DNA of 64,000 bases, from positions 3,038,001 through 3,102,000 of the forward strand of contig NZ_CP025249.1 of NCBI RefSeq assembly GCF_009930875.1. Reading direction: 5' to 3'. How positions within the stretch are numbered: the stretch's first letter is position 1; every line of letters starts with the position of its first letter. The notes beneath the pieces are model-generated. The model was not told where the DNA came from, ran no database searches, and saw only the letters and a list, made by a program, of their open reading frames with translations. The translations under genes and the position numbers were made by a program. This document shows positions 17,003-26,353 of the stretch, piece by piece. This stretch comes from Actinomyces sp. 432 (GTDB lineage Bacteria > Actinomycetota > Actinomycetes > Actinomycetales > Actinomycetaceae).

Positions 17003-17665
17003 ATGCGTTACTCCTTCGCTACACTCGCCGTCCCTGCCGCAATACTGCTCACCCTGGGAGTATCTGCCTGCCAAGGCAGCGCTCCCTCCGGCGCCGCCAC
17101 ACCCACAACGGCGCCATCCGCAACCGCAGTTTCCAGCACAACGGCGGCGCTCCCCGAGGAGGCGCTCACCACCCCTACCGCCCGCACCGTCTCCGCCATG
17201 GATATCAAGGTTGGCGACTGCCTGATCTACGGAGACAACTCAACTCCCGCCACCTCAGCGGCGACCGCAGGAGCATCCGGCGCGCCCGGCCCCGCCACTC
17301 CCCAGGCGACCGACTCCACTGACACGGCGCCAGGCGGCGGCACCGGGGGGACCGTCGCCAGCGCCAGCCTGGTTGACTGTGCCGCCCCCCACCTGTACGA
17401 GGTTTTTGCCGAGGGCGCCATCTCCGCCGACGCGTTTCCCAGTGACGAGCTGATGGAGCAATACATCTCAGACATCTGCTACGACGCCTTCCAGACCTAC
17501 GTCGGCACCAGCTACGACGACGCCTACTCCCAAGGCCGTTACGCGATCACCTCGCTGCGCCCCACGCAGACCACCTGGGAGCAGGGCGACCGCACCGTGT
17601 CCTGCATTCTCACCTCCGTTGACGGCAGCGAGTTAACCGGCTCCGCCCGCGGCGCCGGCAACTGA
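17003..17665 (+). CDS. Septum-formation-like lipoprotein
   Basis: A 220-residue lipoprotein starting at ATG 17003. The signal peptide ends in a lipobox with Cys23 (GVSACQG), followed by a Ser/Thr/Ala linker. The mature domain starts VGDCLIYG and contains VDCAAPHLYEVFA, then ICYDAFQTYVG and a terminal WEQGDRTVSCIL. The spacing of VGDC, V-C--PH--E and W--GDR-V-C matches the actinobacterial Septum_form domain, with four Cys able to make two disulfides. A Gly/Ala/Pro-rich insertion splits the domain after the first strand. Members occur at cell envelopes of actinobacteria; a division role is only suggested by the family name. Confidence 0.75.
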   Translation: MRYSFATLAVPAAILLTLGVSACQGSAPSGAATPTTAPSATAVSSTTAALPEEALTTPTARTVSAMDIKVGDCLIYGDNSTPATSAATAGASGAPGPATPQATDSTDTAPGGGTGGTVASASLVDCAAPHLYEVFAEGAISADAFPSDELMEQYISDICYDAFQTYVGTSYDDAYSQGRYAITSLRPTQTTWEQGDRTVSCILTSVDGSELTGSARGAGN

Positions 17666-17691
17666 TCGGCAGCTCAGCCACACCAGTGGTC

Positions 17692-17740
17692 CGCGCCGAG
17701 CCGGTGTTTCGCGCCGAGCCGGTGTTTCGCACCGAGCCGG
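17692..17740. repeat. 18-bp tandem repeat, 2.7 copies, between convergent genes
   Basis: The unit CGCGCCGAGCCGGTGTTT is repeated from 17692 to 17740, the last copy partial with one change (CGCACCGAGCCGG). It fills the short gap between the septum lipoprotein and the stop of the large activase gene. Confidence 0.8.
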
Positions 17741-17766
17741 CCAGGAGGCCCCGGGCGGCGTGCCGG

Positions 17767-20700
17767 CTACGGCCGACCCGCGCGGGTACCGACGCGCTCC
17801 GGCGCGGCCACATCCGGTGAAGTGGGCGTACCGTCCGGCACGGGCCCGAGGTCCGCGATCAGGTCCCGGGTGGTGCGGCCATCTCCCGAGGTGTTGTCAA
17901 TGCCCGTCAGTGGCCGCTCCCGGTGGTCAGCCGCGGCGCCCGGCAGCGGGCCCTGCGCCCGACCGGAACCAACGCCAAGGACGCTTCCCCCGCCCGACGC
18001 CGCAGCCGACTCATCCGCTTCCTGTGACCGCTCGCTCCAAGCGCCCACAGCCCGCGCTTCCTCGGCGCGCATCGCCGCGTCCCCAGCCGCATCCTGACGC
18101 ATCATGAAGGCGGTGGAGATCATCAGCTTGATGCGGTTGAGCTGGTTGACCTCGCTGGCACCCGGGTCATAGTCGATGCCAACGATGTTAGCCTGCGGGT
18201 AGCGGCGGCGAATCTCCCGGAACATGCCCTTGCCGACCACGTGGTTGGGCAGGCAGGCGAAGGGCTGGCAGCACACGATATTGGGCGTGCCGTGCTCGAT
18301 CAGCTCGACCATCTCCGCGGTCAACAGCCAACCCTCACCGGCCTGGTTGCCGAGGCTGAGGATCTCGCTGGCCTTCTCGGCCATTTCCGCGATCGGGGAC
18401 TCAACGTCGAACTTGCCGCCGGCGGCGGCCAGGGCGGCGCGGGCCGGGGCCTGCACCTGCTCGATGAACCAGACGGCAGCCTTCTTCTGGTAGACGGTGT
18501 TGGTCCCGATGCCGTAGGTGTCGGCCTTCCACTGGGCGGTGGTCATGCCGTTGAGGAAGAAGCCCAGCAGCCCAGGGACCACGGCCTCGCAGCCCTCGGC
18601 CTCGATGACGTCGACCACGTGGTTGTTGGCGTCCGGCTGGAACTTGACCAGGATCTCCCCCACCACGCCGACGCGCGGTTTGCGGGGCACGTCCGCCAGT
18701 TCCAGTGCGTCGAACTCGCGCACCATCTCCCGCAGCAGGCGGCGGTAGCCGATGCGCCCGCCCCAGGTGGCCGAGCGGCCCTTGTGCTCGAAGAACTCGC
18801 AGGTGATGGCGTTCCAGCGCTCGTACAGCGCCTGTGCGGAGCCGGGCACCGCCTCGTAGGGCCGCACCCGCAGCAGGCAGGTACTCAGGGTGTCGCCGAT
18901 GACGACCCCCTGCAGCGCCTTGAAGGCCATGGTGGGGGTGAGCTTGAAGCCGGGGTTCTCCTCGATGCCCTGCAGGGAGACGGCCAGCACCGGAATCTGC
19001 GGGTAGCCGGCCTCGCGCAGGCCCTTGCGGAGCATGGCGGCGTAGTTGGTGGCGCGGCACATGCCGCCGGTCTGGGAGATGGCGACCACGCACTTGTCGG
19101 GATCGTGGGAGCCGTCCTCGAAGGCGCCGATGAGCTGGCCGATCACCATGATCGCGGGGAAGCAGGCGTCGTTGTTGACGTAGCGCAGCCCCACCTCGAG
19201 GTCGGCCTTGCTGGCGGACTCCAGCAGCTCGACCTTGTAGCCCAGGCGCCGCATGAGCGGCACCAGCGGCCGGAAGTGGATCGGGCTCATCTGCGGCATG
19301 AGGATGGTGTGCGTCTGGCGCATCTCCTCGGTGAACATCGGGGTGGTGGCGGCCGGCAGGCTCCGCTCGCTGCGGGCCACGCGCCCGGCGAGCGTGTGGT
19401 CGCCGTCGTCGGCGGGCGCCGGGTTCTCGCGCAGGGCGGCGCCGTCCTCCTTGCCGACGGCGATGGCGGGCGCGGTGGTGTCGACCTCGACCGGCTGGTC
19501 GTCCAGGTCCAGCGCCTGCTCGTCGACGACGGCGTCCGCCGCCTCCTCCCCGACCTCCGCGCCGGCCTCCCGCCGCCGACGGCGCGCCTGGCTGGCGGCG
19601 GCGAGCGAGCGCAGGCGGATGGTGGCGGCACCGAGGTTGGAGACCTCGTCGATCTTGAGGGTGGTGTACACCCCGCCCGCGGACTCCAGGATCTCCTGCA
19701 CCTGGTCGGTGGTGACGGCGTCGACGCCGCAGCCGAAGGAGTTCAGCTGCACCAGTTCCAGGTCGTCGGCCTGGGTGACCAGTTCGGCGGCCCGGTACAG
19801 GCGCGAGTGGTAGGCCCACTGGTCGCGCACGCGCAGCTTCGGGGAGACGTTGGCGACGGCGACCGACGCCGTGGGCGCCGGCAGCCCCTCCGCGGTCACG
19901 TCGGACCAGTCGGCAGGCGCCTGCGGGTCCTCCTTGTCACGCCCCAGGCCACGGCGGATGGAGGCGACGGCGCGGGACAGCGCACCGCCCGCGACCGCGT
20001 GCTCGACGCCGTCGGCAGCGCCGCGCGAGGAGCCGTCGGGGGCAGGCTCAGGCTCGGGCAGGATCGAGTCCTCGGACAGCACCGCCATGCCCAGGGTGTT
20101 GATGACGTCGGGGACGCCGTGGTTGATCTCGGGGTCGATGTGGTAGGGGCGGCCAGCCAGCACGATGCCCTTGCGACCGTTCTCGCGCATCCACTCCAGG
20201 GTGCGGCGGCCCTCGGCGCGCACGTCGGCCTTGAAGGCGGCGTCCTCGGCAAAGCCCGCGGCGACGGCCTTGCGGGCCTCGGGGAGGGTCACGTCCCAGT
20301 CGGCGAAGACCTCCACCAGCCGCTCGGCGAGCTTGGCCGGATCGGCCAGGTTCAGGAAGGGCGCAAGCATGCGCACGCCGTCGGCCCGCTCCCCCTCGGC
20401 AGCGGCGGCGCCGTCGGCGTCCTCGCCCTCGCGAATGGCCTCGACGTTGTTGCGGATGACCTCGGGGTAGGTGGCCACGATCGGGCAGTTGTAGTGGTCG
20501 TCGGCGCCGTCGACGAGCCCGCGCTCGTAGAAGACGCAGGGGAACCAGATGGTCCTCACGCCCTTGTCGATCAGCGACTGGACGTGACCGTGGGCGAGCT
20601 TGGCCGGGTAGCACACGTTCTCGGAGGGGATGGAGTCCATGCCCTTCTCGAACAGCTCGTGGTTGGAGCGGCCCGACAGCATTACGCGGAAGCCCAGCTG

Positions 20701-23133
20701 GGTGAGGATCGTGAACCACAGCGGGTAGTTCTCGTACATGCCCAGCACCCGGGGCACGCCGATCTCGCCGCGGGTGTCCTGCCCCTGGCGCAGGCGCCGG
20801 TAGGCGAAGGTGCGCCGGTACTTGTAGTCGTACAGGTTGGGCATGTCGGACTTGGTCTTGCGGCGCTCCTGGGTGGCGCCGCGCTCGCAGCGGTTGCCGG
20901 ACACGTGCCGCTGGCCGTCGTTGAAGGTGGTGATGGTCAGCTTGCAGTGGTTCTGGCACAGCTTGCACACCGTGGTCTCGGAGGTGAAGCCGAAGCGGGA
21001 CAGCTCGGCCAGACTCATGAGCGTGCCGGGGACGCCGTCGTAGGTCTCGTGCGCCGTCAGGGCTGCGCCGAAGCAGCCCATGAGGCCGGCGATGTCCGGG
21101 CGTACCACCTCGCGGCCGGTGAGCAGCTCGAAGGCGCGCAGCACGGCGTCGTTGAGGAAGGTCCCGCCCTGCACGCTGATGCGCTCGCCCAGTTGGGAGG
21201 CGTCGCGCAGCTTGATGACCTTGTACAGGGCGTTGCGCACCACCGAGTAGGACAGCCCGGCGCTGATGTCGCCGGGGGTGGCGTTCTCCTTCTGGGCCTG
21301 CTTGACCGAGGAGTTCATGAACACGGTGCAGCGGCTGCCCAGGTCCACCGGACTGTCCGCAGTGAGTGCCGAGGCGGAGAACTCCTGGATGGACTGGCCC
21401 ATGGACTGGGCGAAGGTCTGCAGGAAGGAGCCGCAGCCGGCGGAGCAGGCCTCGTTGACGGAGATGGAGTCGATGGCGCCGCCGCGGATGCGCAGGTACT
21501 TCATGTCCTGGCCGCCGATGTCGATGACACTGGTGACGCCGGGGTTCAGGTGGGCGGCGGCCCGGTAGTGGGCCATGGTCTCCACGAGCCCCTCGTCAAT
21601 GCGCAGCGCGGCCTTGACAATGCCCTCGCCGTAGCCGGTGACGCAGGAGCGCACGATGCGCACGTGCTCGGGCATCTCCAGGTGGATGCGGCGCAGGATC
21701 TCGACGGCGGCGGTGACGGGATCGCCCTCGTTGCCCGCGTAGTGCTCCCACACGATGCGGTCCTGGGAGTCGATGACGACGGCCTTGATGGTGGTGGAGC
21801 CGGCGTCGATACCCAGGAAGCAGTCCTCGTAGCGGGTGGGGACACCGGCGGCCTGGGCGTCGGCGGGCGGGGCGGGCCAGCCGACCCGCTCCACCGTGGC
21901 CCGGGCGTGGCGGGCGCGGAAGGCGGCCAGCTCGGCGTCGTCGGCGAACAGGGGGCGCATGCGACTGGCGCCCGTGCCGGCGGCGCGGCGGGAGGCGAGG
22001 CGGTCGGCGATCTCGGTCAGCGGCGTCGGCTCCCCCTCCGCCAGGAGGGCGGCGCCGACGGCGACGTAGAGCTGGGCGTCGTCGGGGCAGGTGAAGGAGT
22101 CGACCTGGTCGGCCAGGGTGCGTTCGAAGGCCCGGCGCAGCTCGGGCAGGAAGTGCAGCGGACCGCCCAGGAACATGACGTTGCCGCGGATGGGGCGGCC
22201 GCAGGCCAGGCCGGCAATGGTCTGGGTGACCACGGCCTGCAGCACGGAGGCGGCCAGGTCCTCGCTCGCGGCGCCCTGGTTGATCAGCGGCTGCAGGTCG
22301 GACTTGGCGAACACGCCGCAGCGCGAGGCGATCGGGTAGAGGGTCTGGTACTTGGCGGCCAGCTCGTTCAGGCCGGAGGCGTCCGTGTGCAGCAGTTGCG
22401 CCATCTGGTCGATGAAGGCGCCGGTGCCGCCCGCGCAGGTGCCGTTCATGCGCTGCTCGGGGGTGGGGTGCAGGTAGGTGATCTTGGCGTCCTCGCCGCC
22501 GAGTTCGATGATGACGTCGGCCTCGGGGTTCTTGGCCTGCACGGTGCGGGTCTCGGCAATGACCTCCTGCACGAAGGACAGCCCCATCAGGTTGGCCAGG
22601 CTGAGCCCGGCGCTGCCGGTGACGGCGCCGCGCACGCGCGCGCCCGGGAGGGCGGCGTCGACCTCGGCCAGCAGGCGGGAGACCTCGCCGCGCACGTCGG
22701 CGTTGTGGCGGCGGTACTCGGCGAAGACCGGCTCGGGGAAGGGCTCGCCCGCGACCGGCTCGGGCATGAGCACGAGCTTTACGGTGGTGGAGCCGATGTC
22801 CAGTCCCATGCGCAGGGTGGCGGCGTGGTTGGAGGCATCGGCGCCGGGGGTCGTTGCCGCGGACGGGGCCCCGGCTGCGGTGACCATGCCGGTGGCGCGC
22901 CGGGTGGGGAAGGCGGGCATGCCCAGCGGAATGGCCATCAGGGACGGGGCGGTGCCCGGCTTGGGAGGCTGAGGCATGTCCGCTGGGGCGGGCGCGGCGT
23001 CTGGGGCGGGCGCGGCGTCCGGGGCGGGCACGGAACCGGTCCCAGACGGCCCGGGCGCGCGGCGCAAGCCTGCCGACGCGGTCGCGGTGCGGGAGCGAGC
23101 GTCGGCGTAGTCGCGGTCATCGTTCTGGAACAT
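17767..23133 (-). CDS. Giant acyl-CoA dehydratase activase-related protein (BadF/BcrA ATPase domains plus DUF2229/HgdB-like region)
   Basis: A 1788-residue protein starting at ATG 23133 after GAGAGGTG; an upstream ATG at 23232 lacks a site. After a Pro/Ala-rich head come two actin-fold BadF/BcrA ATPase units. The first begins GLDIGSTTVKLV near residue 111 and has NGTCAGGTG near 231; the second begins GIDAGSTTIKAV near 435 and has NEACSAGCGSF near 561. These Cys would hold the shared [4Fe-4S] cluster of hydroxyacyl-CoA dehydratase activators. A Cys cluster (CKLCQNHC, about 725), a DUF2229-like domain and an HgdB-like C-terminus (GGMCRATNY, about 1354) follow. The fusion of activase and reductase-like parts is known in anaerobes; the substrate is unknown. 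It is divergent from a TetR gene. Confidence 0.85.
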   Translation of the reverse strand: MFQNDDRDYADARSRTATASAGLRRAPGPSGTGSVPAPDAAPAPDAAPAPADMPQPPKPGTAPSLMAIPLGMPAFPTRRATGMVTAAGAPSAATTPGADASNHAATLRMGLDIGSTTVKLVLMPEPVAGEPFPEPVFAEYRRHNADVRGEVSRLLAEVDAALPGARVRGAVTGSAGLSLANLMGLSFVQEVIAETRTVQAKNPEADVIIELGGEDAKITYLHPTPEQRMNGTCAGGTGAFIDQMAQLLHTDASGLNELAAKYQTLYPIASRCGVFAKSDLQPLINQGAASEDLAASVLQAVVTQTIAGLACGRPIRGNVMFLGGPLHFLPELRRAFERTLADQVDSFTCPDDAQLYVAVGAALLAEGEPTPLTEIADRLASRRAAGTGASRMRPLFADDAELAAFRARHARATVERVGWPAPPADAQAAGVPTRYEDCFLGIDAGSTTIKAVVIDSQDRIVWEHYAGNEGDPVTAAVEILRRIHLEMPEHVRIVRSCVTGYGEGIVKAALRIDEGLVETMAHYRAAAHLNPGVTSVIDIGGQDMKYLRIRGGAIDSISVNEACSAGCGSFLQTFAQSMGQSIQEFSASALTADSPVDLGSRCTVFMNSSVKQAQKENATPGDISAGLSYSVVRNALYKVIKLRDASQLGERISVQGGTFLNDAVLRAFELLTGREVVRPDIAGLMGCFGAALTAHETYDGVPGTLMSLAELSRFGFTSETTVCKLCQNHCKLTITTFNDGQRHVSGNRCERGATQERRKTKSDMPNLYDYKYRRTFAYRRLRQGQDTRGEIGVPRVLGMYENYPLWFTILTQLGFRVMLSGRSNHELFEKGMDSIPSENVCYPAKLAHGHVQSLIDKGVRTIWFPCVFYERGLVDGADDHYNCPIVATYPEVIRNNVEAIREGEDADGAAAAEGERADGVRMLAPFLNLADPAKLAERLVEVFADWDVTLPEARKAVAAGFAEDAAFKADVRAEGRRTLEWMRENGRKGIVLAGRPYHIDPEINHGVPDVINTLGMAVLSEDSILPEPEPAPDGSSRGAADGVEHAVAGGALSRAVASIRRGLGRDKEDPQAPADWSDVTAEGLPAPTASVAVANVSPKLRVRDQWAYHSRLYRAAELVTQADDLELVQLNSFGCGVDAVTTDQVQEILESAGGVYTTLKIDEVSNLGAATIRLRSLAAASQARRRRREAGAEVGEEAADAVVDEQALDLDDQPVEVDTTAPAIAVGKEDGAALRENPAPADDGDHTLAGRVARSERSLPAATTPMFTEEMRQTHTILMPQMSPIHFRPLVPLMRRLGYKVELLESASKADLEVGLRYVNNDACFPAIMVIGQLIGAFEDGSHDPDKCVVAISQTGGMCRATNYAAMLRKGLREAGYPQIPVLAVSLQGIEENPGFKLTPTMAFKALQGVVIGDTLSTCLLRVRPYEAVPGSAQALYERWNAITCEFFEHKGRSATWGGRIGYRRLLREMVREFDALELADVPRKPRVGVVGEILVKFQPDANNHVVDVIEAEGCEAVVPGLLGFFLNGMTTAQWKADTYGIGTNTVYQKKAAVWFIEQVQAPARAALAAAGGKFDVESPIAEMAEKASEILSLGNQAGEGWLLTAEMVELIEHGTPNIVCCQPFACLPNHVVGKGMFREIRRRYPQANIVGIDYDPGASEVNQLNRIKLMISTAFMMRQDAAGDAAMRAEEARAVGAWSERSQEADESAAASGGGSVLGVGSGRAQGPLPGAAADHRERPLTGIDNTSGDGRTTRDLIADLGPVPDGTPTSPDVAAPERVGTRAGRP

Positions 23134-23227
23134 GCATTCACCTCTCGACCCAATGGGCGATGTCGCCTGTCGTGGCGGAGTCGTGGCCCGCAGTCGCATA
23201 GAACCGTAATCACGCACGCCGCCCCAC

Positions 23228-23242
23228 TTCAACGGCGTTGAA
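23228..23242. promoter_or_regulatory. Operator-like palindrome TTCAACG-G-CGTTGAA
   Basis: Perfect 7-bp arms with a one-base centre, 95 bp upstream of the activase start. A second, slightly degenerate copy lies at 23324. The arrangement fits binding by the divergently encoded TetR protein. Confidence 0.6.
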
Positions 23243-23323
23243 ATAACTCTGGCCCAGGTCTTTAGTCCCAGCCGATTTTCCCTGGAAGCGCCGCATTACG
23301 GCCCTCCAGGCACCTCCCAGGCC

Positions 23324-23338
23324 CTGAACGCCGTTGAA
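23324..23338. promoter_or_regulatory. Second operator-like palindrome CTGAACG-C-CGTTGAA
   Basis: The right half is identical to the 23228 site; the left half differs at two positions. Its centre is 96 bp from the first site. The rest of the 331-bp divergent region holds nothing else I recognise. Confidence 0.5.
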
Positions 23339-23464
23339 TACTGCGTCGACTCGATCACCTAATTCAGGGAGAATCAGGGAGCGCTGACTGACCGCAGACG
23401 GATGCCTCCGCGATCGCTGGGCGCTACCCAACCGGGAGCCAGCCCGATCAACTAGCCTCTAGGC

Positions 23465-24232
23465 ATGAACGACGTGGCCACAACCCCTGGGGCCAGTTCC
23501 CAGAATCGTTCGCGGCGCCTTAACCCGGGCGTCCCCACCCCCGCTTCGGATGGCACCGCCAGCACCCCCGCCGGTATTGCCGCCGCATCCGACACTGGGC
23601 GTCGTCGGGGTCCGCGCTCCAGCGGCACGGGCACGCAGTCCACGCGCGAGGCGATCCTCGCCGCCGCCCGCGCCTCCTTCCTGGCCAAGGGATTCGCCAA
23701 GACCACCATCCGCGGGGTCGCTCGGGACGCCGGCGTGGATCCGGCGCTCGTGTCCTATTACTTCGGCACCAAGGGCGACCTGTTCGGCGCCTCCATGAAT
23801 CTGCGCATCCGCGCCAGCGAGGAGATCGCCAGGGTGGTCTCCGGGGACATCCGCACCGCCGGGCCGCGTCTGGTGCGACTGGCGATGACCGCCTGGGACG
23901 ACTCCTCCGGCGGGGCGACCTTCCGCGCCCTGCTGCGCTGGGTGGCCACCGACGACGGCGCTCCCGAGGCGGTGCAGACCTACGCCACCGAGCAGATAGC
24001 GGTGCCCGTGATGCAGGCCCTAGAGCAGGCTGGGGTACTGGGACCCGACGCCCGCGAGCGCGCCACGCTGGCCGGCAGTCAGCTAGTGGGACTGGCCATG
24101 ATCCGTTACACCTACCGGGTTGAGCCGATCGCCAGCGCCTCCGTGGATCACCTGGTGGAGGTGGTGGGGCCGACCATTCAGCACTATCTGACCGGTCCGC
24201 TGCTGCGGCGGCAGGCAACGGAGAACCACTGA
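23465..24232 (+). CDS. TetR/AcrR-family transcriptional regulator
   Basis: A 255-residue regulator with a disordered 55-residue head, then a helix-turn-helix (TIRGVARDAGVDPALVSYYF, about residues 80-100) and the family tail KGDLF. The effector domain, with LVRLAMTAWDD and a long helical C-terminus, resembles TetR_C members that often control efflux or lipid genes. The start ATG 23465 is placed six bases after TAGCCT, so the mRNA is probably leaderless. It is transcribed divergently from the giant activase, with two palindromes in the shared region, so control of that gene is likely but inferred. Confidence 0.85.
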   Translation: MNDVATTPGASSQNRSRRLNPGVPTPASDGTASTPAGIAAASDTGRRRGPRSSGTGTQSTREAILAAARASFLAKGFAKTTIRGVARDAGVDPALVSYYFGTKGDLFGASMNLRIRASEEIARVVSGDIRTAGPRLVRLAMTAWDDSSGGATFRALLRWVATDDGAPEAVQTYATEQIAVPVMQALEQAGVLGPDARERATLAGSQLVGLAMIRYTYRVEPIASASVDHLVEVVGPTIQHYLTGPLLRRQATENH

Positions 24233-24434
24233 TCCGCCTCCCGCGCCCGCCGTCGCCGGGATACGCCCGTACGCGCCGGTCCCTAAAGGCCTGGAGGTCC
24301 GGAGGGCCGCCGCGCTGCCCGTAACGGCTGGCGCGACCGCCTGCGGCACACCTCCGGGCAGGCGTTTGCGGGGCGGGCCGTCCGAATACCGTTACCTATC
24401 CCGGTGTGTCACACGTTCCCGTTAGCATGGGGGC

Positions 24435-24772
24435 GTGATCTTCAAGGCCGTCGGCGACTGCGCCCCCTACCCCGCACACGGGGTCACGGCGCAGCGCGAC
24501 TGGGCGGCCATCGCCCCCGGCAGATCCGGCTCGACCAGTTGGTTACTACGCGCGCCCAGCTGGATCTGCGCGGCCTGCTTGACGACGATTCCACTTTCTA
24601 CGGCGACCTGTTCGCCCACGTGATCGCCTGGAACGGGGAGCTCTACCTGGAGACCGGGCTGCACCGGGCCCTGCGTGCCGCACTCCAGGGGCGCACCTCC
24701 ATCCACGCGCGGGTGCTGGAGCTGACCAACGACGGCCACCCCCTGCCCGCCCCGCCACCGCCCACGGAGTAG
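24435..24772 (+). CDS. Small conserved actinobacterial protein of unknown function (frame broken at a C run)
   Basis: The N-terminus VIFKAVGDCAPYPAHG... is in one frame and RQIRLDQLVTTRAQLDLRGL, then DDSTFYGDLFAHVIAW, in the next. Adding one C to the run 24514-24518 joins them as IAPRQIRLDQL and gives about 112 residues, the expected size of this widespread actinobacterial family. I recall the family as sometimes labelled toxin-antitoxin related, without firm function. GTG 24435 lies six bases after TAGCAT, a leaderless start. The intact sense of both halves argues for a sequencing error rather than decay. Confidence 0.65.
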
Positions 24773-24807
24773 ACGGCGGCGCGAGCAGACGGCAGGTGGT
24801 GGAAAAG

Positions 24808-24927
24808 TGTCCGGATCCGGCACAAACGTCGTCCGGGCGTCTCGCGGCGAGCTGCAAAACGGCGCGATTCCAACGTTTTGAATAACCGCGATGGGCGCTG
24901 TCGAGTTGTTAATGCCGATTCTGGACA
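24808..24927. repeat. Family C palindromic element, copy C4 (120 bp, diverged ends)
   Basis: The left end TGTCCGGATCCGGCAC and the right end, reading TGTCCAGAATCGGCAT on the other strand, match at about 15 of 20 positions. The interior carries GATTCCAACGTTT, the complement of a 13-bp segment inside C1, so C4 is inverted relative to C1. It fills the gap between two convergent genes. Confidence 0.6.
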
Positions 24928-24949
24928 GTTTGCCGACTGGTGCCCCGCG

Positions 24950-26353
24950 TCACCCCTGCCGACGAGCCCGCTTGGCGTAGGCCGGGCCCTCGAGCTCGGT
25001 GCCCGCGGGCGCCGACGCCGGTGAGGCCTCCTCCAGGTTCGTGCCCCGGGCCCGGGAGATGGCGCGCATGGCGTGGTAGACGACGATTGCGGCCAGCGAG
25101 CCCAGGGCGATGCCGGCGAAGGTCATGTCGCCCCAGCTGAAGGTGTAGTCGGCGATGGCGATAACCATGGCAACGGCCGCCGTGTTGAGGTTGACCGGGT
25201 CGGAGAAGTCCACGCGGTTCTGCACCCAGATGCGCACCCCGAGCATGCCGATCATCCCGTACAGGACCGTGGCCGCCCCGCCCAGGACGCCGGCCGGGAT
25301 GGTGGCGATGATGACACCGAACTTTGGCAATAGGGACAGCCCCAGGGCGGTGGCGGCGGCGATCACGTAAGCGGCCGTGGAGTACACGCGTGTGGCCGCC
25401 ATGACGCCGATGTTCTCCGCGTAGGTGGTTGTGCCCGAGCCGCCGCCCGCGCCCGCGAGCATGGTGGACAGCCCGTCCGCGAACAGCGCGCGGCCGGTGA
25501 CGTCATCGAGGTTCTCCCCCGTCATGGCGGACACCGACTTCACGTGCCCGATGTTCTCCGCAACCAGCACCAGCACCACCGGGATGAAGAGCCCCAGGAG
25601 GCTGAGGTCAAAGGTGGGGGCGCGGAACTCCGGCAGGCCTAGCCAACCGGTCTGGGAGACCTGGGAGAAGTCCACCTCGCCGCGCACGCAGGCGGTGGCG
25701 TAACCGATCAGCACGCCGATGAGGATCGACAACCGCCCGATAATTCCCTTGAACAGTACCGTGATCACCAGGATCGACACGATCGTCACCAGGGCGGTCA
25801 CCGGGGCGGTCTTGACGTTGTTCCAGGCACTGGGCGCGAGGTTGAAGCCGATCAGGGAGACAATCGCACCGGTGACAATGGGTGGCATGAGCCGGTCGAT
25901 CCAGCCGGTGCCGGCCACGTGGACGATTACGCCGATGAGCGCCAGCAGCGCGCCGACGGAGATGATCCCGCCCTGCGCGAGGGAGGCCCTGGCCTCGTCC
26001 AGCGGCACGCCCGCGTCAGCCGCATACCCGGTTACCGCCCCGATGGGCGCGATCAGGGCGAAGGAGGAGCCGAGGTAGCTGGGCAGGCGGCCGGAGGTGA
26101 TAAGGATGAACAGCAGCGTGCCCAAGCCCGTGAAGAACAGGGTGGTGGACGGGTCGAAACCCGTCAGCAGTGGCACCAGGAAGGTTGCGCCGAACATGGC
26201 GACGACGTGCTGCACGCCGATGCCGACGGTGCGGGGCCAGCTCAGGCGCTCGGCGGGAGTGACGACCTCACCGGGGGCGATCGAGCGACCATCCCCGTGG
26301 AGGGTCCAGCCGCGAAAACGGCGCTTATTGGTAGAGGTCTGGTCCGAGGGCAC
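24950..26353 (-). CDS. NCS2-family uracil/xanthine permease
   Basis: A 467-residue polytopic carrier with about 12-14 hydrophobic segments. Hallmarks of the nucleobase:cation symporter-2 family are visible: QHVVAMFGATFLVPLLTGFD at the N-terminus, VALVAENIGH-type motif (VLVAENIGHVKSV), and the GGSGTTTYAENIG loop typical of UraA-like uracil transporters. GTG 26353 is preferred over ATG 26506 because AGGAG sits five bases before it, and the longer form would add a hydrophilic Arg-rich extension. A hairpin CCGGCGTG / CACGCCGG lies in the 5' leader (about 26382-26413). Confidence 0.88.
   Translation of the reverse strand: MPSDQTSTNKRRFRGWTLHGDGRSIAPGEVVTPAERLSWPRTVGIGVQHVVAMFGATFLVPLLTGFDPSTTLFFTGLGTLLFILITSGRLPSYLGSSFALIAPIGAVTGYAADAGVPLDEARASLAQGGIISVGALLALIGVIVHVAGTGWIDRLMPPIVTGAIVSLIGFNLAPSAWNNVKTAPVTALVTIVSILVITVLFKGIIGRLSILIGVLIGYATACVRGEVDFSQVSQTGWLGLPEFRAPTFDLSLLGLFIPVVLVLVAENIGHVKSVSAMTGENLDDVTGRALFADGLSTMLAGAGGGSGTTTYAENIGVMAATRVYSTAAYVIAAATALGLSLLPKFGVIIATIPAGVLGGAATVLYGMIGMLGVRIWVQNRVDFSDPVNLNTAAVAMVIAIADYTFSWGDMTFAGIALGSLAAIVVYHAMRAISRARGTNLEEASPASAPAGTELEGPAYAKRARRQG

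Noticed and set aside
18241..23241. Open frame of 1666 codons on the plus strand opposite the giant activase
   Set aside because: It is a mirror of codon bias (G/C in third positions) of the minus-strand gene. Its composition is Gly/Val/Ala/His-rich without domains, and the minus strand has clear conserved motifs.
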